A stretch of 64,000 nucleotides of DNA, from NCBI GenBank assembly GCA_036269075.1, contig DATASX010000117.1:124001-188000 (forward strand), read 5' to 3'. Position numbers and translations under genes: made by a program. This document shows positions 1 through 7,582 of the stretch, in pieces. The notes beneath the pieces were generated by a model that was not told the origin of the DNA, did not search any database, and saw nothing but the letters and a program-made list of their open reading frames with translations. Every line of letters starts with the position of its first letter. The first letter of the stretch is position 1. This stretch comes from Sporichthyaceae bacterium. GTDB taxonomy: Bacteria > Actinomycetota > Actinomycetes > Sporichthyales > Sporichthyaceae.

Positions 1-189
1 CATCCGGGCCCGGGTCGTGAAGCCCAACGTGAACAGGGTCGCCGCGAACAGCGCCAACACCGACGGGGCGGAGGCCGGGACCTGCGGCAAGGCCCGACCG
101 AGGCCGTCGATCAGCAGTGCCCCGCCCCAACCCAGCGAGGCGGAGACAGCCGCGATCGCTGCCAGCACCCATCCGCGAGTGGCGTTCAT
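1..189 (-). CDS. DUF3180 membrane protein (partial, N-terminal part)
   Basis: The gene starts with ATG at 189 on the minus strand and runs out of the window. The visible 63 residues begin MNATRGWVLAAIAAVSASLG and contain two hydrophobic stretches, about residues 7-27 and 42-57, consistent with membrane helices. A small DUF3180 membrane protein directly after folK is the usual arrangement in actinobacteria, and here the gene starts 22 bases after the folK stop, so co-transcription with folB-folK is likely. Its function is unknown. The assignment rests on position and hydrophobicity rather than on a catalytic motif. Confidence 0.7.
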   Translation of the reverse strand, partial: MNATRGWVLAAIAAVSASLGWGGALLIDGLGRALPQVPASAPSVLALFAATLFTLGFTTRARM

Positions 190-210
190 CCTTGGCTCAC
201 CCGCAGATCG

Positions 211-777
211 TCAGGCGGGAAGTTCCAGCACTAAGTCCGGCATCTTGCGGATCGTCCCGAGGTCGACGTCGAGCAGCAGGTCCGCGATCTTGCCGCGGGT
301 CGGCAGTTGCGCGTCCGGCTCCATGTCGTGCCACGGCGCCAGCACGAACGCCCGCTCGTGGGCCCGCGGATGCGGAAGCGTGATCGCCGGGTCGTCCAGC
401 ACCCGGTCGGCCAGCGCGATCACGTCCATGTCGAGGCGACGCGGGCCACTGCGGTCCTCGCCGACCCGGGCCCGGCCGAAAGCCTCCTCGACCGCGTGGC
501 AGCGCTCCAGCAGCGTGGCGCCGGACATCTCGGTGTCGACGATCAGCACCGCGTTCAGGAACTTGGGCCCGTCCGCCTCGGTCTCGGGCAGGGTCTCGTA
601 GACGGGCGAGACACTCAGGCCCCAGATCCCGGGGGCGTCGAGGATCGCGTCGATCGCGTTCTGCAGATTCGTGGCACGGTCGCCCGAGTTGCTGCCCAAC
701 GACAGCACGGCGCGTCGGATGGGACGCAGCTGGCCGGTGAGAGTGTCGTCGACCTGGTACGCCGGGGTGTCGTTCAC
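211..777 (-). CDS. folK: 2-amino-4-hydroxy-6-hydroxymethyldihydropteridine pyrophosphokinase (HPPK)
   Basis: This cytosolic enzyme transfers pyrophosphate from ATP to 6-hydroxymethyl-dihydropterin, the step before dihydropteroate synthase. The 188-residue product shows the HPPK landmarks: SLGSNSGDRATNL near residue 27, the VYETLPE segment, and GPRRLDMDVIAL with the metal-binding Asp pair, followed by LPHPRAHERAFVL. The start is GTG at 777, whose bases overlap the TGA stop of folB (GTGA), so it is translationally coupled to folB. The N-terminus is about 20 residues longer than in compact HPPKs; a start further inside cannot be excluded. The folB-folK-DUF3180 run is the standard actinobacterial order. 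Confidence 0.93.
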   Translation of the reverse strand: MNDTPAYQVDDTLTGQLRPIRRAVLSLGSNSGDRATNLQNAIDAILDAPGIWGLSVSPVYETLPETEADGPKFLNAVLIVDTEMSGATLLERCHAVEEAFGRARVGEDRSGPRRLDMDVIALADRVLDDPAITLPHPRAHERAFVLAPWHDMEPDAQLPTRGKIADLLLDVDLGTIRKMPDLVLELPA

Positions 778-1142
778 TGGCGACTCCGCGTGATCGTCAC
801 TGATACGTCCTGGAATGGCACCGCCACCGGGGCGGAGGGTTTGTGCACCGTGATCTCGACCGTCTGCACCACCGTCCGAACCAGACACTCGGCCGCAATT
901 CTCTCCGCCAGCGTCTCGATCAGATTCACCGGTTCGCCCTCCACCAGGGCGATCACGGAGTCGGCGACCTCGGCGTAGTCGATCGTGTCGCGCACATCGT
1001 CGGAGCCGGCCGCGGTGCTCGTGTCGAGGCCGAGATCGACGTCGATGATGAACGGCTGGCCGAGATCCCGCTCCGCGGGCAGGACGCCGTGCCGACCGAA
1101 ACCGCGCAGGCCGCGCAGGGCCACGCGATCCAGCTCTCGCAT
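774..1142 (-). CDS. folB: Dihydroneopterin aldolase
   Basis: FolB splits dihydroneopterin into 6-hydroxymethyl-dihydropterin and glycolaldehyde in folate synthesis. The 122-residue product has the typical opening RVALRGLRGFGRHGVLPAER, the DTIDYAEVADSVIALVE segment, LIETLAERIA and the closing VEITVHKPSAP strand. The ATG at 1142 is chosen because AAGGGGG stands about 8 bases upstream. The stop overlaps the folK GTG. In most actinobacteria folP lies directly upstream; here folP is more than 3 kb away, beyond inserted genes (see findings), so folB probably has its own promoter in the 1143-1376 gap. Confidence 0.93.
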   Translation of the reverse strand: MRELDRVALRGLRGFGRHGVLPAERDLGQPFIIDVDLGLDTSTAAGSDDVRDTIDYAEVADSVIALVEGEPVNLIETLAERIAAECLVRTVVQTVEITVHKPSAPVAVPFQDVSVTITRSRQ

Positions 1143-1277
1143 CGAGCATCCCCCTTCCGGCTGCTGAGTACGGCCACGACTCCCGGAGAGCAACCTACCC
1201 GCCGCGGCACCGGAGGGCACCACCGCGCAGGTCGAGGGCTTGGGGCTCTCCCCGATCTCAGGGGACGGCGAGTCGGC

Positions 1278-1310
1278 GCCGGGACAAGGGGCCGGGACAA
1301 GGGGCCGGGA
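1278..1310. repeat. 13-bp tandem repeat, about 2.5 copies
   Basis: The unit GCCGGGACAAGGG occurs at 1278-1290 and 1291-1303, followed by a partial copy GCCGGGA. It sits in the 234-bp gap between folB and the FkbM methyltransferase, at the junction between the conserved folate genes and the inserted cassette. No function is visible. Confidence 0.7.
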
Positions 1311-1376
1311 GGGCGCAGGCCGACCACCGACTCGCTCGGACGTACCCCGACCCTCCGTACCGGGATGCGGGCCGGA

Positions 1377-2315
1377 TCAGCCCATCGTGGCCGTGGTCTG
1401 CGGGGAACTCAGCCCGTTTCGGATGGAGAACGTGTTCTCCCCGATCTGGACGAAATCACGGTTGCGCTGGGCCACCGCACACAGGAAGTTCTTGGAGGTG
1501 GCATTGCCCGGCAGCATCCAGTCGTGCAGTTCCAGGGCCAGTAGCGGGAAGTCGTCCACCCAGTCGGTGTCGCCGCGGAACAGGTTCTCCTCGGCGCCCT
1601 CGATGTCGACCTTGAGGATGAACGGCTCGTACTGCGGGCGCGGGTACCGCGCCAGGATCTCCGGGATGGTGACGCCCTCGATCGAGCCGTCCTCGGTCGC
1701 CGCCGTGCGCAGTCCGCGCAGGTCGTCGTCCGGGTTCATGATGCTGAACCGGCCGGGAGCGTCGCTGACCGCGGCCAGGATGGGATCCACGTCGAAGGCG
1801 GCCGTGTTGCGGACCAGCATCTCCATGTTTCGACTGTCGGGCTCCACTGCGACGACCTTCGACCCGGGCCAGGCGGAGGCGAAATAGGCGGCGGACATGC
1901 CGTTGTTGGCCCCGCAGTCGATGATCAGCGGGCAAGCACCCGACGCGAGCACATCGGTCCAGTACGTACGCATCTCGGCGGAGCGCGCCAGGCGGTCCAG
2001 TCGGTACTCCTCAGCCAGGAAGACCTGGAACAGCGAGCGAGCGTCCGAGAGGCCGGGCCGCAACGAGAGCCGGATCGTGCCACCGGTCCGCGACCGGACG
2101 GTGGCCCGTCGACCGAGCGTGGGCAACGGGGAGAAGTAGTCCGTGCGATGCGTGCAGTAGCCGACCAGCGCCTTCGACCAGTAGAAACCGGCGCGCGCCA
2201 GGTCCCGCAAGGTGCCCGATGCAGCCACGTTCTGCGCCTCCCCAAGCGACACCGCACCGCCGCGGTGCAGGGCCCCCGACACCGAAGACGCCGCATTCGT
2301 ACAGGTAGGGAACAT
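1377..2315 (-). CDS. FkbM family SAM-dependent methyltransferase
   Basis: The product of 312 residues carries a C-terminal FkbM-type Rossmann domain: the SAM-binding motif IDCGANNGMSA near residues 131-142, VVAVEPD at 154-160 (acidic end of strand beta-2), and KVDIEGAE near 235-242, the FkbM signature. The first 100 residues are not recognised. FkbM enzymes O-methylate sugars or polyketides; in actinobacteria they often sit in glycan loci. The neighbours at 2978-4668 (GT-D-like protein, class I methyltransferase) fit modification of a surface polysaccharide, which is inference. The gene interrupts the usual folP-folB linkage. Confidence 0.85.
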   Translation of the reverse strand: MFPTCTNAASSVSGALHRGGAVSLGEAQNVAASGTLRDLARAGFYWSKALVGYCTHRTDYFSPLPTLGRRATVRSRTGGTIRLSLRPGLSDARSLFQVFLAEEYRLDRLARSAEMRTYWTDVLASGACPLIIDCGANNGMSAAYFASAWPGSKVVAVEPDSRNMEMLVRNTAAFDVDPILAAVSDAPGRFSIMNPDDDLRGLRTAATEDGSIEGVTIPEILARYPRPQYEPFILKVDIEGAEENLFRGDTDWVDDFPLLALELHDWMLPGNATSKNFLCAVAQRNRDFVQIGENTFSIRNGLSSPQTTATMG

Positions 2316-2365
2316 TATCGAGCGGTCAGGAGTGCGGCGCCCGGCTTAGCGCGAGCGGGTGACCG

Positions 2366-2839
2366 TCAGCCCGGTGAGTCGTCGGACTCCTCGAGGGTGT
2401 CCTCCACGCCGTCCAGGACCGGTGAGCCGTGCCGCACCCACAGCCGCCAGCCGGAGTCGGTTCGCCGGAAAACGTTGGTGGCCACGCCCTTTGCCCCGGC
2501 GAAGGCCGTGGACTCGGACTCCGAGTCGTCATCGGCTGCGGTGATGATGTTCTCCACGCAGGTCACCACGGCAACCTCGCCGGCCACCGCCACCTCGATG
2601 TCGGTCAGCACGAACTGGATGTAGCTGGTGTTGGCCATGATCATCGCCCAGGACCGCATGACCTCGTCGCGGCCGCGCAGGGTGGGCCAGCCGGGGTGGA
2701 CGCAGACCACGGACTCGGCCAGGCCGTTGCCGGCCCACAGGGCGTCCATCCCGTCCAGGTCCGCGTTCTCGAACGCGGTGTAGAGGTCCTGGTTGAGTTC
2801 GAGCAGCACGTCCCCATCCGATGGGGTCGCGGCGGTCAT
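2366..2839 (-). CDS. SnoaL/NTF2-like domain protein
   Basis: A 157-residue cytosolic protein that reads as one cone-shaped NTF2/SnoaL-like domain: an N-terminal helix (LLELNQDLYTAFENADLDGM), MDALWAGN, the HPGWPTLRGRDEVMRSW segment typical of the family, then strands ending FRRTDSGWRLWVRHGSP. The ATG at 2839 follows AAGGGGAG. No catalytic residues can be named and the substrate is unknown; such proteins act as isomerases, cyclases or small-ligand binders. Actinobacterial proteins of this type also occur as free-standing housekeeping genes, so it need not belong to the flanking glycan genes. Confidence 0.8.
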   Translation of the reverse strand: MTAATPSDGDVLLELNQDLYTAFENADLDGMDALWAGNGLAESVVCVHPGWPTLRGRDEVMRSWAMIMANTSYIQFVLTDIEVAVAGEVAVVTCVENIITAADDDSESESTAFAGAKGVATNVFRRTDSGWRLWVRHGSPVLDGVEDTLEESDDSPG

Positions 2840-2977
2840 CTCCCCTTGCCGCTCGAGGCGTGCCGCTTACGCATGGAGCAGTACGTTACCCGGGCTTGGC
2901 GGCACATCCGGAGCAACCGGCTCGCCGGGTTCCGGGTCCCTCACCCAAGGTGGTCGCGAGACGGACGGGGGCGTGCC

Positions 2978-4015
2978 GTGAGCATCACATCGCAGCATCG
3001 GGACACCGGAGGCTCCGGGGTGTCGGGGCTGAACCAACCGGCGGGCGGAGCCGAGGCCGGGCTGAGCGGGGTCGAGCGTCTCCAGCTCAGGCTGATCGAA
3101 CGAGCCAAAGACGTTGTGCGGCCCGTGGCTCGGGCGCGGTTCGTCGTCGAACGACGGAAGTACCGCGGGTGCACGGTCCTTGCCCCCCAGAGCGGTAATC
3201 AACTGCTCGCCGCAACGATCCGCGAGGGCAGGCCGATGGCGGTGGCGAAGATCGGTGCCGCCGAACTTTTCAGCATCCGCCATTACCTCGCACATCGCGA
3301 CGCGGCGGGCTCGGTTCAGGACTGGGGCCGTCACGCCGTTCGTCTCTACAAGTGTGCAGGCGTGTTCCCGGTCGATGCCGCGGAGCACTCGCGTTTCGCC
3401 CGGACATATCTGGACGCCGTCGGTCAGATCGACGCACTGGCGGTGTGGTTTCGATGGGGCGAGCGAGCGGTGGTACGGGATTACGCGCCGCACGCCACCT
3501 ACATCCCGATGTCAGCCCTCGAACCCTTTCGGCACTTTCAACCGTGGAGCGCGGCGCTGCACGGCAAGCGGGTACTTGTGGTCTCGCCTTTCGGCATGAC
3601 CATCCGCGCGCAGTACGAGCGGCGCGAATTGGTATGGGCCGGCCGGCCCGGGGTTCTGCCCGATTTCGAGATGGACGTGCTGTGCCCGCCTCCGCACGCT
3701 CATCTCGTCCCGCCGGTGGATCTGAACTGGTCCAGCGCGCTCGCCCGGCTGAAGGATGAGATGACTGCGCGGGATTGGGACGTCGCCGTGATCGGCGCCG
3801 GAGCCTGGTCGCTGCCCTTGGCCGCCCACGCACGCGCACTCGGCCGCTGGGGCATCCACCTCGGTGGCGCGACCCAGCTTCTGTTCGGGGTTCTTGGCGC
3901 CCGCTGGGAGCGCGACGACGAGATCCGCAAGCTTGCCAACGCAGCCTGGACCCGCCCGTCGGCGGAGGAGCGGCCGCAGCGATACCTGACCGTGGAAGAA
4001 GGTTGTTACTGGTGA
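2978..4015 (+). CDS. GT-D-like polysaccharide-locus protein, putative glycosyltransferase
   Basis: The protein has about 345 residues with the GTG start at 2978 (GGGGG upstream). It contains AVAKIGAAELFSIRHYL (about 85-101), an SPFGMTIRAQYERRELVW segment, WDVAVIGAGAWSLPLAAHARALG (about 268-290) and HLGGATQLLFGVLGARWE near the C-terminus. This pattern resembles the GT-D fold family (DUF1792-like) found in exopolysaccharide and glycoprotein loci; the identification is from recalled family features and is moderate. Its TGA overlaps the GTG of the following methyltransferase (GTGA), so the two are one operon. A frame upstream of 2978 stays open but lacks family features. Confidence 0.6.
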   Translation: MSITSQHRDTGGSGVSGLNQPAGGAEAGLSGVERLQLRLIERAKDVVRPVARARFVVERRKYRGCTVLAPQSGNQLLAATIREGRPMAVAKIGAAELFSIRHYLAHRDAAGSVQDWGRHAVRLYKCAGVFPVDAAEHSRFARTYLDAVGQIDALAVWFRWGERAVVRDYAPHATYIPMSALEPFRHFQPWSAALHGKRVLVVSPFGMTIRAQYERRELVWAGRPGVLPDFEMDVLCPPPHAHLVPPVDLNWSSALARLKDEMTARDWDVAVIGAGAWSLPLAAHARALGRWGIHLGGATQLLFGVLGARWERDDEIRKLANAAWTRPSAEERPQRYLTVEEGCYW

Positions 4016-4668
4016 AAGGCGACTCTGCGACGGGGGAGACGAGCGGGCCGCTGCTCGACGAATTTCGCTTCGATTCTCCGGACGCGCTGGACAGCCACGG
4101 CTGTCTGATACCCGGACTGTTCGCGAAACTCGGCCCGGCAGCCGGGCGCGACCTCTTGGACCTTGGTTGCGGCAACGGCGCTCTCACCCGAACGCTGGCA
4201 TCGGCGGGCTTCCGAACGGTGGGTGCGGATGCCTCGGTCTCCGGAATCGCAATGGCCCGGCGCGCTCACCCGGACTTGGATTGGGAGGCGCAGGACATCA
4301 ACGAGGCGCTGGCGCCCCGACTGCGCGGCAACTTCGACGTGGTCCTCGCAGTCGAGGTGATCGAGCACCTGTTCCTGCCGCGCCGGCTCTTCGGCCGGGC
4401 GGCCGAAGCGTTGCGGCCCGGTGGGCGACTTGTCCTCAGCACGCCGTACCACGGCTATCTGAAGAACCTGGCGATCGCGGCTCTGAACCAGAGCGACAAG
4501 CACTGGACGGTCGGGTGGGACCACGGGCACATCAAATTCTTCTCGCGGAACACATTGACGGCGATGGCCCTCGATCAGGGTTTTCGCCCGGTTGACTGGG
4601 GATTCGTCGGCCGGTCCCGGCCGCTCTCCAAGTCAATGATCATGGTGGCGGTGCCGGTGAGTTCCTGA
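4012..4668 (+). CDS. Class I SAM-dependent methyltransferase
   Basis: The 218-residue product has motif I LLDLGCGNGALT at about 48-59, VGADAS as the acidic strand, a long FDVVLAVEVIEHL motif II segment and LRPGGRLVLSTPYHG. This is the UbiG/Methyltransf_11-type arrangement; the closing HIKFFSRNTLTAM resembles methyltransferases from O-antigen and glycan clusters. The GTG start at 4012 overlaps the preceding stop, indicating translational coupling with the GT-D-like gene. The last 94 bases overlap the 3' end of folP on the opposite strand. The acceptor substrate is unknown. Confidence 0.85.
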   Translation: MKGDSATGETSGPLLDEFRFDSPDALDSHGCLIPGLFAKLGPAAGRDLLDLGCGNGALTRTLASAGFRTVGADASVSGIAMARRAHPDLDWEAQDINEALAPRLRGNFDVVLAVEVIEHLFLPRRLFGRAAEALRPGGRLVLSTPYHGYLKNLAIAALNQSDKHWTVGWDHGHIKFFSRNTLTAMALDQGFRPVDWGFVGRSRPLSKSMIMVAVPVSS

Positions 4669-5456
4669 CCTGCCGCCCACGCGGCCGCGACCTCCACGGC
4701 GTCGCGGGACGGGCGGACGGCGTGCACGCGGACGCACCAGGCACCGGCCGCGGCGGCGAGGGCCGAGGTGGCCGTGGTCGCGTCGTCACGATCCGCCAGG
4801 TCGCGCGGCTGGTCGTCGACGGCGAGCAGGCGCCCCAGGAAGCCTTTGCGGGAGGTCGCGACCAGCACCGGCCGACCCAGCTCGTGCAGCCGCGCCAACC
4901 CCCGCAGCAGGGCCCAGTTGTGCTCGGCGTTCTTGGCGAAGCCCAGCCCGGGGTCGAGCACGATCTGCTCCGGGGCGACCCCGGCCGCAACAACAGCTTC
5001 GAGGCGCTTCGCGAGCTCGGCGCGCACGTCGGCCACAACGTCGTCATAGACGGCTCGGGACGCCATGTCCGAGCTCGGGCCCCGCCAATGCATGAGGACG
5101 TACGGTACGCGGGCCTCGGCGATCAGCGGGGTCATCGCCGGGTCGGCGAGCCCTCCGCTGACGTCGTTGACCATCCGGGCCCCCGCCGCCAACGCGGCCT
5201 CGGCCACCGACGCGCGCATGGTGTCGACCGCCACCGGCGCACCGGCGCCGGCCAGCTCCCGGACCACGGGCACGACCCGGCGTAGCTCCTCGGCCTCGTC
5301 GACCCGGAGAGCCCCGGGCCGGGTGGACTCCCCGCCCACGTCGAGCAGGTCCGCGCCCTCGGCCAGAAGTGCCCGGCCGTGGGCCACCGCGACCTCGGGG
5401 TCGAAGAAACGACCGCCGTCGGAGAACGAGTCCGGGGTGACGTTGACCACGCCCAT
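4575..5456 (-). CDS. folP: Dihydropteroate synthase
   Basis: FolP condenses p-aminobenzoate with hydroxymethyl-dihydropterin pyrophosphate and is the sulfonamide target. The TIM-barrel signatures are clear: MGVVNVTPDSFSDGGRFFD, GADLLDVGGESTRPGA, VAVDTMRASVAEAAL, MVNDVSGG, VLMHWRG, ILDPGLGFAKN and the closing ATSRKGFLGRL. Only the ATG at 5456 is a standard start, but it lies inside the first core strand. Upstream, in frame with no stop, a CTG at 5534-5532 overlaps the folE TGA (CTGA) and would add about 26 residues, so the real start is uncertain. The last 29 residues, after AAAWAAGQ, are read entirely antisense to the neighbouring methyltransferase gene. Confidence 0.92.
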   Translation of the reverse strand: MGVVNVTPDSFSDGGRFFDPEVAVAHGRALLAEGADLLDVGGESTRPGALRVDEAEELRRVVPVVRELAGAGAPVAVDTMRASVAEAALAAGARMVNDVSGGLADPAMTPLIAEARVPYVLMHWRGPSSDMASRAVYDDVVADVRAELAKRLEAVVAAGVAPEQIVLDPGLGFAKNAEHNWALLRGLARLHELGRPVLVATSRKGFLGRLLAVDDQPRDLADRDDATTATSALAAAAGAWCVRVHAVRPSRDAVEVAAAWAAGQELTGTATMIIDLESGRDRPTNPQSTGRKP

Positions 5457-5530
5457 GACCAGACAACGGTCGGGCGCCGGCCACCCGGGCCACGCGGGGC
5501 GCGCCCCGTGCGGGACGGCCGCGGTGGACG

Positions 5531-6160
5531 TCAGCGTCTCGATCCGGGCTGCATGATCAGACTCATCGCCTCGGCGCGGGTGGCTTCGTTCGCCAGGATT
5601 CCGCGCACCGCCGAGGTGATCGTGCGGGAACCGCTCTTGCGCACGCCGCGCATGGTCATGCACAGGTGTTCGGCCTCGATGACCACGATCGCGCCCTGGG
5701 GCTCGAGGATGCGCATCAGCGCGTCGGCGATCTGAGTGGTCAGCCGTTCCTGCACCTGGGGCCGGCGGGCGTAGACGTCGACCAGCCGGGCCAGCTTCGA
5801 CAGCCCGGTGATCTTGCCCTCGGCGGCCGGGATGTAACCGACGTGGGCGACCCCGTGGAAGGGCACCAGGTGGTGTTCGCAGCACGAGTACAACTCGATG
5901 TCGCGGACCAGGACCAACTCGTCGTGCCCGATGTCGAAGGTCGTGTTCAGGACCTCGACCGGGCACTGCCACATCCCGGCGAACATCTCCGCATAGGCGC
6001 GGGCGACGCGGGCCGGGGTCTCGCGCAGGCCGTCGCGGTCCGGGTCCTCGCCGATCGCGTACAGGATCTCCCGGATCGCGTCCTCGACCCGCTTGGCGTC
6101 GTACGGCCGGAGCGCGGCCACGCCCACCTCGGGGACGTCCAACGAGATCGGATCGACCAT
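5531..6160 (-). CDS. folE: GTP cyclohydrolase I
   Basis: FolE converts GTP to 7,8-dihydroneopterin triphosphate, the first committed folate step. The 209-residue product includes the zinc and active-site region [49 protein letters not shown], and [15 protein letters not shown] with the second cysteine ligand. The ATG at 6160 is preferred because GGCGGG lies just upstream; an in-frame start 60 bases earlier lacks family similarity. FolE heads the folE-folP pair; ftsH, usually its immediate upstream neighbour, is displaced by an oppositely oriented acyltransferase gene. Confidence 0.95.
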   Translation of the reverse strand: MVDPISLDVPEVGVAALRPYDAKRVEDAIREILYAIGEDPDRDGLRETPARVARAYAEMFAGMWQCPVEVLNTTFDIGHDELVLVRDIELYSCCEHHLVPFHGVAHVGYIPAAEGKITGLSKLARLVDVYARRPQVQERLTTQIADALMRILEPQGAIVVIEAEHLCMTMRGVRKSGSRTITSAVRGILANEATRAEAMSLIMQPGSRR

Positions 6161-6331
6161 CCCGCCAGTGTAGGTGGCGGCCCTCTGGTCAAGCGTGGCG
6201 CGCCGTGGGGAGCACGGCACTCGAACGACCTAACGCCGAGTGTTCGGCGCAGCGAACGCTCGACAATCTTCTAATCACTTGTGTGTGCGAATTTCCCCGC
6301 ACACACCGGAGCGATTCATCAGGAGTGCCGG

Positions 6332-7582
6332 ATGGCTGTTTCGGAGGAACCGCGTTCGAGCGGCCGAGCCGCCTCGGAGAACCATCTGATCAACGCGATC
6401 CGGACACTGGCCGCCTTCGCGGTGCTCGCCGGCCACATTCGGATGTTCTTCTTCCGGGATTACTTGACCGTCCCGCACAATCCGGCGGCCCAACTGGGCT
6501 ACACCTTCGCCTCGCTCGGCGGCGAGGCGGTGCTGGTCTTCTTCGCCCTCAGCGGCTACTGGGTCGGCGGCGCGGTTCTGGACAAGTGCCGGACCGGGCA
6601 GTTCGTCATCCGGGAATACCTGACCGCCCGCCTGACCCGCTTGTGGATCGTGGTGCTGCCCGCCCTGGCGTTGACGTTCTGCGTGGACCGGGCGGGCATG
6701 ACTTTCTTCGGAACCGCCGATGTGTACGCAAACCCCACCGCTCACACCGGAAAACCGTTCACCCATGCTCCGCACGTCCTGCTCGGAAACATATTCTTCG
6801 TCCAGGATCTGCACGTACCGGTCTTCGGGCACGACTATCCGCTGTGGTCACTGTCCTACGAGTTCTGGTTCTACTGCATCTTCGGGGCTGTGACGGTGCT
6901 GGTTGTCGGTCGACAGCGGCGGACTCGGCTGCTTGCCCTCGCGGTCGTGGCCGTAGGCTCCGTCATCGCCGGCGGGCCCGTGCTTGAGCTCTTCCCGGCC
7001 TGGCTGATCGGGGTGGGCGCGGCGGCGCTCAAGCCGCAGGCTGTCCGGTGGGCGGCGCGATCTACGGTGCGGCGGATCCGATTCGTTCGGCGCGTGTCGG
7101 TCGGGGCACTGCTGGTGGTGATGGCAGGCACGCATCTGGCCGCAGCACCCCTCCAGATCTCCGGCGTGCTCATCGGAGCAGCGACCGCGGTCCTGCTGTG
7201 GACCCTGATCACCGACGTGACCAAGCCGCCGGGTCGGGCTGTCCGGGTCGCCAACCGACTGGCCGGCTGTTCGTTCTCCCTGTACGCGATCCACATGCCC
7301 GTGGTGGTGCTGGCGGCGGCGGTGCTGGTCCCGCACTACGGCCAAAGATGGGAACTGGCCGGGCCGGCAGGCCTCTTCCTCATCCCGGCCTGCGCCGTTG
7401 TGGCACTGCTGGCGATGGGCTTCGCGCGGCTCACCGAGGACCAAACCGCTCGAGTGCGGCGCCGGTTGCAGGCCCGGCCCGGGATGCGCGTCCAGGAATT
7501 GCGTCGGCCGGTCGATGGATCGTCGCGTCTCGGCAGGCTGCCCAGGCAGCGTACGGAGCCGCGCCGGCCCGTCAAGCGCTAG
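6332..7582 (+). CDS. Acyltransferase family 3 membrane protein
   Basis: A 416-residue polytopic membrane protein. It opens with [26 protein letters not shown], matching the family's N-terminal helix with the conserved Arg and His (usually R-x6-HxxH/R), followed by [15 protein letters not shown], the characteristic F-F-x-L-S-G-Y motif. About ten hydrophobic helices follow, with [12 protein letters not shown] in the middle. These enzymes O-acetylate or otherwise acylate cell-surface sugars. The ATG at 6332 follows AGGAG at 6321-6325. The 3' end overlaps ftsH by 11 bases in a convergent arrangement. It separates ftsH from folE and resembles a second glycan-modification insertion in the folate block. 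Confidence 0.88.
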   Translation: MAVSEEPRSSGRAASENHLINAIRTLAAFAVLAGHIRMFFFRDYLTVPHNPAAQLGYTFASLGGEAVLVFFALSGYWVGGAVLDKCRTGQFVIREYLTARLTRLWIVVLPALALTFCVDRAGMTFFGTADVYANPTAHTGKPFTHAPHVLLGNIFFVQDLHVPVFGHDYPLWSLSYEFWFYCIFGAVTVLVVGRQRRTRLLALAVVAVGSVIAGGPVLELFPAWLIGVGAAALKPQAVRWAARSTVRRIRFVRRVSVGALLVVMAGTHLAAAPLQISGVLIGAATAVLLWTLITDVTKPPGRAVRVANRLAGCSFSLYAIHMPVVVLAAAVLVPHYGQRWELAGPAGLFLIPACAVVALLAMGFARLTEDQTARVRRRLQARPGMRVQELRRPVDGSSRLGRLPRQRTEPRRPVKR

